DNA of 14,283 nucleotides from Deinococcus cellulosilyticus NBRC 106333 = KACC 11606 (GCF_007990775.1 NZ_BJXB01000058.1:1-14283), one strand, 5' to 3'. Shown: positions 1 through 6,114, numbered from the stretch's first letter. Numbers and translations: made by a program. Notes: generated by a model from the letters alone, not told the origin.

Positions 1-12
1 GATCAAAACCAT

Positions 13-168
13 TCAAAGACTCTTTTTCATTTGGCGGGAGATGTCGTTTCGAGTGAAGACATTTGAAGGTTTGCCACCCACAACATCACTCCCGGATGCC
101 CTGCTCATGTTGATGCTGTAGACTTGTTTTGAACCACCAGACAACCAGCGTTGCACGATGATGTGCAT
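13..168 (-). CDS. small hypothetical protein (51 aa)
   Basis: This reverse-strand reading frame begins at ATG (166-168) and ends at TGA (13-15). The product is about 51 residues, fairly basic, and begins MHIIVQRWLSGGSKQVY; I do not recognise it. The frame stays open upstream of the ATG for about 30 more codons before a TGA, without another ATG, so a longer product from a non-ATG start is possible. I see no clear Shine-Dalgarno sequence ahead of the ATG. The residue mix (Trp-Leu-Ser-Gly-Gly turn, ordinary hydrophobic spacing) looks like protein rather than a shadow frame, and no better frame covers this stretch. It could also be the tail of an older, longer gene. Confidence 0.35.
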   Translation of the reverse strand: MHIIVQRWLSGGSKQVYSINMSRASGSDVVGGKPSNVFTRNDISRQMKKSL

Positions 169-497
169 CTCTGCTGCAGGAATGAAGCCTGCACATGCCC
201 TGGCCTGTTCTGGATGAAACCCTTCACTTTCATCTGCCTGATCTTCCGTTTGAGGAGGTCACTGTGACTCCATCAAACCTGAACCATCCATTCAAATGGA
301 GAAACCCTGCCAGGGATGGAACCACAGATTCCTAAGGCCCAACCCAGGTTGTGTTCTGCCTTCAGCTCCAGCACACAACAACCCGGCGGTTCATCCTGAG
401 CTGCTCCAACTGCCCCATCAGATCCACCCAACCTCTGGGCACAGCCTGTGCCCACTCCACAGCAGAGAGGCCTGAACCTCTTGAGATTGAGGAAACC
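169..497. other. gene-poor stretch with one possible 23-codon ORF
   Basis: No convincing gene is seen here. The one notable signal is a strong ribosome-binding sequence, AGGAGGT (253-259), four bases before a GTG at 264. That GTG opens a 23-codon frame ending at TAA 333-335. The peptide (starting MTPSNLNHPF) resembles nothing I know, so it may be a leader peptide or chance. Confidence 0.3.
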
Positions 498-932
498 ATG
501 ACTCCAGTGATTGCCCAATTCAACCCGATGGACCACCTGATGGCCACCTTGCAAAATTTCCCTGAACTGTGTTTCCGTCTGCAAGAACAATTCAAGCAAG
601 CTGCCATCCAGCATTGCTTCCACATGGCTGGCCTTCCGACCTACCAGTTGCTCAGAGATGGCACCATCCGGGTGAGCTTTGAGACCGAAAGTCCCCACGA
701 CCGGTCCCAGGAGTTGGTGGATCTGAACCTGGCCAGTGCTGTCCCGGAAGTCCATCCTGGTGAACGTCAGGCCGGAATTCAGGTGGCTTTCACCGAGATG
801 GGCCAGATGTGGTTCAGGTTGCTGGATGGCCCGTGGCAGGGACTGCAGGAAGCCGCGATGCAATTTGACCGCGCTTTCTTTGGGATCACCACCCCACCTC
901 TGGTGCATGAATACGTGCGGGTCAAACGCTAG
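498..932 (+). CDS. hypothetical protein (144 aa)
   Basis: The open frame extends upstream to 351, but ATG 498 is chosen because a GAGGA ribosome-binding sequence lies just before it. The residues encoded before 498 (Cys/Thr/Arg rich) also look untranslated. The product begins MTPVIAQFNPMDHLMATLQ and ends EYVRVKR. It has no signal peptide or membrane segment. It looks like a small soluble alpha/beta protein, with a helical N-terminus (NFPELCFRLQEQFKQA) and a strand-rich middle (GTIRVSFETES, IQVAFTEMGQMWFRLL). I do not recognise the family. It converges with the lipid kinase gene downstream, so the two are not an operon. Confidence 0.6.
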   Translation: MTPVIAQFNPMDHLMATLQNFPELCFRLQEQFKQAAIQHCFHMAGLPTYQLLRDGTIRVSFETESPHDRSQELVDLNLASAVPEVHPGERQAGIQVAFTEMGQMWFRLLDGPWQGLQEAAMQFDRAFFGITTPPLVHEYVRVKR

Positions 933-1078
933 ATTCTGGCACGGGTGTCCATGTGCAGGGTTCCCCTGTGGTCCACCTGTATCTGGATTCATTTCTGATG
1001 CTGACCCAGCGGGTGCACCCCGTGCAGGGAGCACCATGAAACACCACCGTCGTCCTTTTGACACCTGGGTGGCCCCAT

Positions 1079-1993
1079 TCAGGTGGACATTTCATTCCTG
1101 GCCCTGACCCGGATCATGCGCACTGCACGGGGCAGCACCCGGGCATGCACCGGAGTGTGGGCGTCTTCCACCACCTCACCGTCGTACTGGATGGGCAAGG
1201 GAGGGTCGGTGTGAATGGTGACTTCCCGGCAGTGGTAGGTCTGGATCCAGTCTCCGTAATCCACCTCACCGAGCTTGAAGTGCTTCTTGATGTTTTCAAA
1301 GATGCTGGGGACAAGAGAGAGGGCACCCCTGCCTTTCAGCACGATGACCGTCAGCAGGCCGTCGCTGGGGTCGATGTCTGCTGCGATGGGAAGGCCAAAG
1401 GTGGCCATACCGAAGTTGGCGACCATCACGCTCATGCCCCGGGTCTGGATGGTTCTGCCCTCCATTTCCAGGGTGATCTCGGCCTCAATCACGGAGAGGT
1501 TTTGCAGCATGGCGACCAGATATGCTGCCACACCGAGGGTGGGTTTGAGTTCTTCGCTGGCGTGGATCATCTCAGCATCCAGGCCCACACCCGCCAGCAT
1601 GGTGAAACCGTATTTTTTGCCTGCGATGTCCAGTTCGGCCAGGTCGATCTGGCTGGTTTCACCGTGTTCCAGCAGGTCAAAGAGGTTTTCAGCATGGTCC
1701 TGAATGCCGAGGTTCAGGGCAATCAGGTTTGCAGTCCCGGCTGGGAAAGCCAGCAGTGGGATGCGTTTTCCTGCAAGGGCATGGGCCACACAGCTGATGG
1801 TCCCGTCTCCTCCGGCAGCAACCACGGCTTCAAAGGTGTCTGCATCGGCAGTGAGGGCATGTGGGGTGGTTTCCCGGCTGAGTTCCCGTTCCACCACATT
1901 GATGCCTTTTGCCATCATCAGGTCGCGGAATTCGTGCAGTTTGTGGTTCCCCTGGCCTGATTTCTTGTTCTCGATGATCAGCACGCGTTGCAT
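1079..1993 (-). CDS. diacylglycerol kinase family lipid kinase (YegS/DagK-like)
   Basis: The 304-residue product has the signature of the DAGK catalytic domain. A GGDGT nucleotide-binding loop lies at residues 61-65, inside a strand-loop-helix. The second ATP-site motif PAGTAN is at 84-89, and the conserved AGVGLDAE at 134-141. Length and motif order fit the ~300-aa bacterial DgkB/YegS/BmrU-like enzymes, which phosphorylate diacylglycerol or related lipids with ATP at the inner membrane face. The exact lipid substrate cannot be read from sequence. The start at 1993 lies 14 bases after GAGGAGG, which is long; a better-spaced ATG at 2001 is out of frame and opens only a 7-residue peptide. It is convergent with the 498 gene and has no obvious operon partner, so it is probably a housekeeping gene at the edge of the accessory region. 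Confidence 0.9.
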   Translation of the reverse strand: MQRVLIIENKKSGQGNHKLHEFRDLMMAKGINVVERELSRETTPHALTADADTFEAVVAAGGDGTISCVAHALAGKRIPLLAFPAGTANLIALNLGIQDHAENLFDLLEHGETSQIDLAELDIAGKKYGFTMLAGVGLDAEMIHASEELKPTLGVAAYLVAMLQNLSVIEAEITLEMEGRTIQTRGMSVMVANFGMATFGLPIAADIDPSDGLLTVIVLKGRGALSLVPSIFENIKKHFKLGEVDYGDWIQTYHCREVTIHTDPPLPIQYDGEVVEDAHTPVHARVLPRAVRMIRVRARNEMST

Positions 1994-2088
1994 GCTGTCA
2001 TGTTAAGCCTCCTCAGGGCTGGCCTGGGTAACATCACCCACATCAAAAGTCTTTTTCAGTGAACTACGGTGCTGCACGCCCAGCAGGT

Positions 2089-2265
2089 TTATTGGGTTTT
2101 TTGCTCGTGCAAGTTGACCACCCCTGGCAGTTCACCCTGACCATCCTGGATCTCCAGGGCCTTCCTCAAGAGGTTGCAGGCCACCGGGGGCGAATTGCTC
2201 AAAACCACAAAACCCACCGCAAGGCAGGCTTCAACCGTGCAGCAGTCCAGGATGTAAACTGAAGT
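2089..2265 (-). pseudogene. 5'-truncated gene fragment, reverse strand
   Basis: A reverse frame ends at TAA (2089-2091) and reads about 58 residues that look like real protein: YILDCCTVEACLAVGF near its start, then NSPPVACNLLRKALEIQ and a C-terminus ending NLHEQKTQ. There is no ATG or plausible start at its 5' end. The frame instead runs straight into the repeated module leader that begins at 2265. The simplest reading is a gene cut off when the module was inserted or duplicated. I do not recognise the family. A short protein from an internal GTG is possible but unlikely. Confidence 0.35.
2255..2260 (+). promoter_or_regulatory. candidate -10 box of module copy 1 (TAAACT)
   Basis: TAAACT is followed by six bases (gaagtc) and then AGGTG at 2267. 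The same arrangement, a TAnnCT hexamer, six bases, then AGGTG, recurs at 6697 and 3339 ahead of related genes. That suggests a shared promoter with transcription starting at or near AGGTG. No good -35 box is visible. Confidence 0.4.
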
Positions 2266-2395
2266 CAGGTGTCTTACCTTTAATTTGAAATGACTCCGGT
2301 TCTTTCACTGAACTTCTAAGGCATGCTTCCATCCCCTGGCCAGCCGGCTTGTGGGACCTCTGAAGCCGGTGACAGGAAAGACCAGGAACCACCCC
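2265..2395 (+). repeat. module leader repeat, copy 1 (uninterrupted)
   Basis: This stretch matches the sequence flanking the IS630 element. TCAGGTGTCTTACCTTTAA (2265-2283) recurs at 6707-6725. Downstream blocks (TTCACTG, GCATGCTTCCATCCC, GTGACAGGAA) recur in the same order at 7832-7915. It ends at the ATG of a HigA-like remnant, as copy 2 ends at the ATG of the intact gene. It is probably the 5' untranslated leader of the module and represents the empty insertion site. Confidence 0.75.
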
Positions 2396-2542
2396 ATGCA
2401 AAATCCAGCGACCCACAGGCACCTGCCGCCCGTGTTCACCCATGCCTTTTTGACTCTGGACTTTCAGCCGTCTGCTCTGCCCGCTGACCAGCCTCTCCTT
2501 GCAGAGCTGCAACCGAAGTTGCTCTCTGAGGGTTTTGAAGCC
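2396..2542 (+). pseudogene. degenerate HigA-like (XRE) remnant, module copy 1
   Basis: The ATG at 2396 occupies the same place after the repeated leader as the intact gene at 7926. The first ~35 residues align by eye: MQNPATHRHLPPV against MDNSDDHRHGTLV, then FLTLDFQPSAL against YLTLELQSRSA. After that the similarity fades, and the helix-turn-helix core and C-terminus are missing. The frame runs on into the next gene in the wrong phase, so no functional regulator can be made. Only about 160 bases separate this ATG from the next gene, compared with about 670 in the complete copy. A deletion therefore probably removed the rest of this gene and the whole second gene of the module. Confidence 0.6.
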
Positions 2543-2544
2543 TG

Positions 2545-2550
2545 TACACT
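2545..2550 (+). promoter_or_regulatory. -10 box for a leaderless transcript (TACACT)
   Basis: TACACT is separated by six bases from ATG 2557, so transcription would begin at or next to the start codon. The paralogue at 8595 has the identical hexamer at the identical distance, and the paralogue at 5689 (reverse) has TAAACT at the same distance. There is no Shine-Dalgarno sequence, which agrees with leaderless expression. Confidence 0.6.
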
Positions 2551-2556
2551 CGGTGT

Positions 2557-3108
2557 ATGCCCCCCGTCCCAAGCAAAGCTGGGCACCTCCCAGTGTATGG
2601 GGTGCTCTCCAACCTGGGCTTCTCCCGTCCAGGAGCGGTGTGGAAGCAACTGCTGGCCCGATGCGAAGCAGACCTCCCAGAACACACCCGCATGCAATTT
2701 GAAAAAGCCAATGGCCGCAAGGGCCGCTTGGTGCCCGCCATCCGCGAAGAGGACGCCAGGAAACTGGTGGACCTGGTGCGCGAGATGATGGGCCAGGAGC
2801 AGAAAGGCTGGTTTTACCTGCCTGCTGAACGCCAGCTGGTGGAGTTGCTGACCGATGCTTTCGCTGAGCATCAATCGGAAAGTCCCTGTGAGCTGCAGGG
2901 CGTGGTGGTGGATGTGTTCTTCCACCGCTGCAAGGTGGCGGTGGTGTTTCAGGGAGCTGGCGAAAATTTTCCTGTGGATCGCCTGCAAGAACATGGGGTG
3001 CGGGTGCTGGAAGTGCGGGTGTGCCAGGAGGATTTCCGGCCCGGCACCCTGGTGAGGGAAATTTGCAGGATCATCGAGTCGGAGGCAGGAACCCACAGCC
3101 AGTTCTGA
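2557..3108 (+). CDS. BRO/KilA-like N-domain + nuclease-fold-like protein, paralogue A (183 aa)
   Basis: One of four paralogous proteins in the window. By hand count, 45 of the first 70 residues are identical to the paralogue at 8595. Residues ~9-75 form an N-terminal domain with a conserved aromatic/W-K-x-L-L helix (W29), then NGRKG (52-56), PAI (60-62) and an acidic ED. This resembles the F..G.GQR.TPV region of BRO/KilA-type DNA-binding domains, but that link is by pattern only. Residues ~88-175 (AF at 101-102, D119, the basic FFHRCK, and a closing DFRPGTL) resemble the core of PD-(D/E)XK/DUF559-type endonuclease-like domains. The second acidic residue expected after the core strand is Val130 here, so catalysis is doubtful. 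A leaderless start at 2557 is supported by TACACT six bases upstream. Function unknown. Confidence 0.75.
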   Translation: MPPVPSKAGHLPVYGVLSNLGFSRPGAVWKQLLARCEADLPEHTRMQFEKANGRKGRLVPAIREEDARKLVDLVREMMGQEQKGWFYLPAERQLVELLTDAFAEHQSESPCELQGVVVDVFFHRCKVAVVFQGAGENFPVDRLQEHGVRVLEVRVCQEDFRPGTLVREICRIIESEAGTHSQF

Positions 3109-3338
3109 CCGTGCCATGCAGGGTCAAGGACAACAGCAATGGGCTTCCAAACAGCGCAGATGTCTCTGCTCTCCATTTGCGTCTGATGTCTGGCGCATCT
3201 TCACTGCCACACACAACATGTCTCGCAGGTCACAAAGCACCCTCGAACGTTTTCAGGGATCCCTGTTCAACACCAAACCATGATGGTCCTCCCGCCTTTT
3301 TCCCTTCAGAATCGCACCTTCCTCACCCCACCCTCAAG

Positions 3339-3344
3339 TATGCT
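3339..3344 (+). promoter_or_regulatory. candidate -10 box upstream of paralogue B (TATGCT)
   Basis: TATGCT, six bases (gtgttc), then AGGTGGC at 3351. This matches the TATGCT-gggttc-AGGTG at 6697 almost base for base and the spacing at 2255. Transcription from ~3351 would give a ~140-base leader before the first ATG with a ribosome-binding site (3491). Confidence 0.45.
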
Positions 3345-3355
3345 GTGTTCAGGTG

Positions 3356-3383
3356 GCACCCCCAGAAACTGTTCCGGGGGTGT
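3356..3383 (+). promoter_or_regulatory. strong hairpin at the start of the paralogue B leader
   Basis: GCACCCCC (3356-3363) pairs with GGGGGTGT (3376-3383), and inside it GAA pairs with TTC around a four-base loop. A pyrimidine-rich run (TTCTTTCTCTTCT) follows instead of a pure T tract. It starts about five bases after the predicted transcription start, so it could act as a 5' stabiliser, an attenuator, or a weak terminator for the upstream gene. Confidence 0.4.
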
Positions 3384-3490
3384 TCTTTCTCTTCTGGCTC
3401 CTCGCTTGTGGCGAAGACCTTGAACCCAAAGAAACACGCTTTCACCTGTCTGCCAGGGCAGCAAGCCCCTTTGCGTGAGAAGAGGTCACC

Positions 3491-3532
3491 ATGTTTTTTT
3501 CTGAAATGCAGCCCACGTCTGGCTGCCCATGA
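3491..3532 (+). CDS. 13-residue leader peptide overlapping paralogue B
   Basis: An ATG at 3491 follows AGAGGT (3481-3486) by four bases. It opens the peptide MFFSEMQPTSGCP, whose TGA (3530-3532) overlaps the ATG of the next gene (3529-3531) as ATGA. Paralogue B has no ribosome-binding site or leaderless -10 box of its own, so its translation is probably coupled to this short frame. The run of seven T bases near the start (two Phe codons) could allow slippage. It is too short to judge by codon use, and an untranslated leader remains possible. Confidence 0.35.
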   Translation: MFFSEMQPTSGCP

Positions 3533-4095
3533 AGCCGTTGCGGCCCTTGCAAGAAGTGGAAGGTTACCTTTCCATTTACGCGGTGATGGAACGCTTCGGT
3601 TACCGGCACACCAGCAGGGCCTGGAAAAAGTTGCTGTTCGAGCACCACAAGACCCTCCCAGAAGTCAAATTGCGGCAATTTGACGGCCACGATGGCCGCA
3701 AAGGAAAATTCATTCCTGCCATTCACGTGAAAGACCTCGACCGGTTGATCTTGCACTTTGAGAGCATCCACTGGCAACAGGACCAGGTGACGTTCGTGCG
3801 TCCCGCCGTGGAGGATGTGTTGCAGGTGGTTGCAGTGGCCTTCCAGGACCACGGCCCTGAAGCCCAGACCGAGGTGGATGGGGTGAAATTGGATTTGCAA
3901 CTCAGAAACGTGCGGCTGGCCCTGCTGTACCAGCCTGCAAACCTGCCGGACGGCCGTTTGCCGGTCCTCACCTCACCAGATGTGCTGCTGGACGGTGGGG
4001 TGCGGGTGCTGTCGTTTGACCCGTACCAGGACGGCTTCACGGTGGGCCAGTTGATTTTCAACATCCGGCAGCATGTGGAGGGCAAAAAGGCCTGA
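3529..4095 (+). CDS. BRO/KilA-like N-domain + nuclease-fold-like protein, paralogue B (188 aa)
   Basis: The second paralogue of the family and the most divergent of the forward-strand copies. It keeps the N-terminal pattern: EGYLSIYAVMERFGY, a W-K-K-L-L helix (W32), DGRKG (55-59) and PAI (63-65). It also keeps the C-terminal closing motif DGFTVGQLIFNIR (168-180). In the nuclease-like half the first core aspartate is present (D122), but the following strand reads ALLYQP where an acidic residue would be expected, so it is probably not an active nuclease. An insert after the core (residues ~136-155, NLPDGRLPVLTSPDVLLDGG) makes it slightly longer than the others. The start is set by the ATGA overlap with a 13-residue leader peptide. 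It converges with the GAF-PAS gene; the stop codons are only 14 bases apart. Confidence 0.75.
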   Translation: MKPLRPLQEVEGYLSIYAVMERFGYRHTSRAWKKLLFEHHKTLPEVKLRQFDGHDGRKGKFIPAIHVKDLDRLILHFESIHWQQDQVTFVRPAVEDVLQVVAVAFQDHGPEAQTEVDGVKLDLQLRNVRLALLYQPANLPDGRLPVLTSPDVLLDGGVRVLSFDPYQDGFTVGQLIFNIRQHVEGKKA

Positions 4096-4109
4096 AGGGC
4101 CCCTGTGCA

Positions 4110-4961
4110 TCAGTATGCTGCAACACTGCGGGCCACCCCAATGACAATGCCAGGACCGTCTGCCTGCACATTCCATTCGAGGTCCACAAATGAGCCGTTC
4201 TGGTGTTGATGCTGGCACTGGCACCGCCGGTTCTGGTGGGTCTCATCCACTTCCCTGAGGAATTGCAGGAAGCGGTCCACTTCCTCTGCCCGCATGAAAT
4301 CCTTCAGGTCACGTCCAATCATCTGCTCTGGGGTGAAGCCCAGCAGTTCTTGACTGATTCGGCTGACCGACAGGTAGGTGCCTTCTTCTGCACTGAGGGT
4401 GGTGATCATGTCCGGGCTGTTTCTGACCACCTGTTCCAGCCGTTTCGCCCGCTGCAGGGTGACCTGCTGGCTGTGCTGCCTGACCAGTCCGTGGGTGAGG
4501 CTCTGGGCAATGCGCACCGCCCGGGCCATCTGGGAGACCTGGGGAACGGTTTGTTCGGTGCTGGCCGCATAAATCAGACCCGGCCTGCCATCAGGGAGGT
4601 CCAGGGGGCAGCAGTACACCGATTGCATGCCGGTGGCGGCCAGGATGGACTGTTCCAGCGGACCGACCTTGAAGGGTTTTTTGGTCCACATCACGTGCAC
4701 GAAGCCTTCTTTGCGGGCCAGTTTGCTGAGGCTTTCCTGGCGCAAATCGAAGTGGGGCAGCACCGCCCGCTGGATTTCCTGCTCACTGAGCCCATGCTGG
4801 CCAATCAGCCGCACCAGACCCGGGGTGCCGTCCGGGTCCTGCAGCACGATCACCGCCTTGCTGCACTTCAGGGCTTCAGCGAAACGCTGGGCGAAGAGGT
4901 TTTCTGCATATTCCGGCCATTGAAAGGCGAGGTCGATGAGGTGCGGTTCGGTGTGGTTCAC
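4110..4961 (-). CDS. GAF-PAS sensory protein without output domain (283 aa)
   Basis: Residues ~15-155 look like a GAF domain (KAVIVLQDPDGTPGLVRLIG, then the CCPLDLPDGRPGLIYAAS strand pair). A helical linker (~160-183) leads to a PAS domain, ~184-280, with RNSPDMITTLS, ISQELLGFTPEQMIGRDLKDF and a terminal strand ending GIVIGVARSV. The protein stops right after the PAS domain, at the point where relatives usually continue into a histidine kinase, GGDEF or further PAS domain. It is therefore either a stand-alone sensor or 3'-truncated; a frame change at the end does not restore a domain. Start: GTG at 4961, with AGGGGA about six bases upstream. A 34-codon frame upstream ends in a GTGA overlap with this start. 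Cys-Gln-His repeats (CQCQHQHQ) interrupt the PAS beta hairpin. The ligand is unknown. Confidence 0.8.
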   Translation of the reverse strand: MNHTEPHLIDLAFQWPEYAENLFAQRFAEALKCSKAVIVLQDPDGTPGLVRLIGQHGLSEQEIQRAVLPHFDLRQESLSKLARKEGFVHVMWTKKPFKVGPLEQSILAATGMQSVYCCPLDLPDGRPGLIYAASTEQTVPQVSQMARAVRIAQSLTHGLVRQHSQQVTLQRAKRLEQVVRNSPDMITTLSAEEGTYLSVSRISQELLGFTPEQMIGRDLKDFMRAEEVDRFLQFLREVDETHQNRRCQCQHQHQNGSFVDLEWNVQADGPGIVIGVARSVAAY

Positions 4962-5062
4962 CTGTTTCCCCTGGAGGTCTGGTGGTGTTCTGGCTTCTGG
5001 GATGCCTGGAGGTCAGGGGGGTCCACTGGGGGCAGGCACAGAGAAGACAGCATTGCGTTCAT
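4958..5062 (-). CDS. 34-codon upstream ORF overlapping the GAF-PAS gene
   Basis: A reverse frame from ATG 5062 (MNAMLSSLCLPPV...) ends with a TGA that overlaps the GTG start of the GAF-PAS gene by two bases (GTGA). The peptide is Pro/Gln/His rich in its second half and resembles nothing known. It lies ~20 bases after the transcription start predicted from a TATAAT box, so it may be a translated leader that couples to the sensor gene. It could also be chance, because there is no strong ribosome-binding site. Confidence 0.25.
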   Translation of the reverse strand: MNAMLSSLCLPPVDPPDLQASQKPEHHQTSRGNR

Positions 5063-5087
5063 CTTAGATTGACTTCATGATAAACAC

Positions 5088-5093
5088 ATTATA
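5088..5093 (-). promoter_or_regulatory. -10 box (TATAAT) for the GAF-PAS gene
   Basis: On the reverse strand a perfect TATAAT lies in an AT-rich patch (5065-5110), about 125 bases upstream of the GTG start. A convincing TTGACA-like -35 at 17 bases is not visible. It is the best promoter candidate for the sensor gene and its leader frame. Confidence 0.4.
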
Positions 5094-5137
5094 AGTGCAG
5101 ATGAAATACCGGACTGAACCCTGGCTGCACCCCTGAT

Positions 5138-5689
5138 TTAAATCCCGAGGTGTTTGCGCAACGCAAAAACCACCTGACCAGCATGAAACCCTTCCGTCAG
5201 CGGGTCCACAGTCAAAAAGGTGCAATCCAGACGCTCCCGGATTTCCTTTTCCCGTTGCAGCAGGGTTTCCTTGCGGGCCAGGGCCACCGGAGCAGAAACA
5301 AAATCAATGGCCATCCGCACCTTTTTCAGGTACAGGTCGATGGTGTGATCCCCCACCACCAGATGGCTTTCAGGCTCAAAATCCTGAAAGGCAAGACACA
5401 GGGTCTTCAGGACGTCTTGCACCACTTCCCGGTCAAAAATTTCATCCGAAGCCACCACCAGCACATCAAAATGCTGGATGAGCAACGCCTCGTCTTCTTT
5501 GCGGATGGCAGGAACCTTTCGTCCCTTTCGACCATTGGCCTTGATGAACTGCAGCATCTTGTGTTCCGGCAAGGTGTCCTGGTGTTTTTTGAGGAGTTCC
5601 TTCCAGTAGGTGCCTGGCCGGGTGTAACCCATCTCGGTCATCAATTCAAAAACGGAGATGTAACCATCGATGACTTGCAGGGAACGCAC
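5138..5689 (-). CDS. BRO/KilA-like N-domain + nuclease-fold-like protein, paralogue C (183 aa)
   Basis: The only reverse-strand member of the four-protein family. The N-terminal domain is well kept: DGYISVFELMTEMGYTRPG, WKELL (W29), NGRKG (52-56), PAI (60-62), ED (65-66). The C-terminal half is the most nuclease-like of the four. It has D118 in TIDLYLKK, followed eleven residues later by D129 in MAIDF, matching the two core-strand acidic positions of DUF559/PD-(D/E)XK-type domains. An expected catalytic Lys/His after D129 is not obvious, so activity is uncertain. The end carries the family motif EGFHAGQVVFALRKHL. Start: GTG 5689, with TAAACT exactly six bases upstream (leaderless). The gene is divergent from the unknown gene at 5822 across ~130 bases. 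Confidence 0.78.
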   Translation of the reverse strand: MRSLQVIDGYISVFELMTEMGYTRPGTYWKELLKKHQDTLPEHKMLQFIKANGRKGRKVPAIRKEDEALLIQHFDVLVVASDEIFDREVVQDVLKTLCLAFQDFEPESHLVVGDHTIDLYLKKVRMAIDFVSAPVALARKETLLQREKEIRERLDCTFLTVDPLTEGFHAGQVVFALRKHLGI

Positions 5690-5695
5690 AGGCCC

Positions 5696-5701
5696 AGTTT
5701 A
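5696..5701 (-). promoter_or_regulatory. extended -10 box for a leaderless transcript (TAAACT)
   Basis: Reverse strand: TGG-TAAACT, then six bases (gggcct), then the GTG start of paralogue C. The TGn extension and the six-base spacing match a leaderless promoter and the spacing found at paralogues A and D. Confidence 0.6.
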
Positions 5702-5810
5702 CCAGAAGGCCCCATGATGAACCATGAAGTCCTGCTGAAGCTTCTTGAAGCTTGACCCTTGTTGATGGAGGAAATCCCGTGTCCTGAAGGAAAGTGTGGA
5801 CAGGGGGTGG

Positions 5811-5816
5811 TATGCT
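5811..5816 (+). promoter_or_regulatory. -10 box (TATGCT) for a probably leaderless transcript
   Basis: TATGCT ends five bases before ATG 5822, and there is no ribosome-binding sequence. The spacing is one base shorter than at the module paralogues but still places the transcript start at the start codon. Confidence 0.5.
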
Positions 5817-5821
5817 GACCC

Positions 5822-6082
5822 ATGCACACCTTTACAGCAAGACACGTGTTGTATGCCTCCACCGCCACTGAGGGTCCGCTGGGGGTGCAGGTGTACCTCA
5901 ACCCGAATGAATGGCGAACGTATGAAGGGAGTGCCGAGCGCAGGGCCCAGGTGACGTACACCTTGCTGGACGGCACTTCCCACCAGCACATTTTTGGGGA
6001 TGTCGGGCAGGTGGATTTGATTCAGGAGGAAGGTGTCGATCCGTTTTACAAGTTGAATTTCTGGTTTGAGACCAGGGCCTGA
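5822..6082 (+). CDS. hypothetical protein (86 aa)
   Basis: A compact, strand-rich, mildly acidic protein starting MHTFTARHVLYASTATEGP and ending FYKLNFWFETRA. Alternating hydrophobic residues (GVQVYLN, AQVTYTLL, HIFGDVGQVDLI) suggest a small beta sheet or barrel. There is no signal peptide or membrane segment, and I do not recognise the family. The start is chosen for the TATGCT box five bases upstream. It is divergent from paralogue C, and its tail faces the decayed reverse ORF beyond. The divergent intergenic region contains GAAGCTTC and GAAGCTT (5737-5753), a possible operator. Confidence 0.6.
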   Translation: MHTFTARHVLYASTATEGPLGVQVYLNPNEWRTYEGSAERRAQVTYTLLDGTSHQHIFGDVGQVDLIQEEGVDPFYKLNFWFETRA

Positions 6083-6114
6083 GGGGAAAACCAAAAACAC
6101 CAGAGCCAGAGGGC

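Larger units (their letters stand above)
3109..3490 (+). other. 382-base stretch without a gene (leader region of paralogue B)
   Basis: I find no convincing coding frame on either strand. It holds a TATGCT promoter-like box (3339), a strong hairpin (3356-3383) and, at its end, AGAGGT (3481-3486) just before the ATG of a 13-residue leader peptide. The first ~220 bases show nothing recognisable. Confidence 0.5.

Noticed and set aside
1058..1960. Long forward open frame (300 codons) opposite the lipid kinase
   Set aside because: It is the antisense shadow of the kinase gene; the reverse frame has the GGDGT and PAGTAN motifs, and the forward translation is His/Gly-rich filler.
3021..3683. 220-codon forward frame across the paralogue B leader
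   Set aside because: It overlaps two real genes in other frames, and its translation (Pro/Ser/Cys/His rich) has no domain character.
4203..5072. 289-codon forward open frame opposite the GAF-PAS gene
   Set aside because: Antisense shadow; the reverse strand has recognisable GAF and PAS sequence and a promoter.
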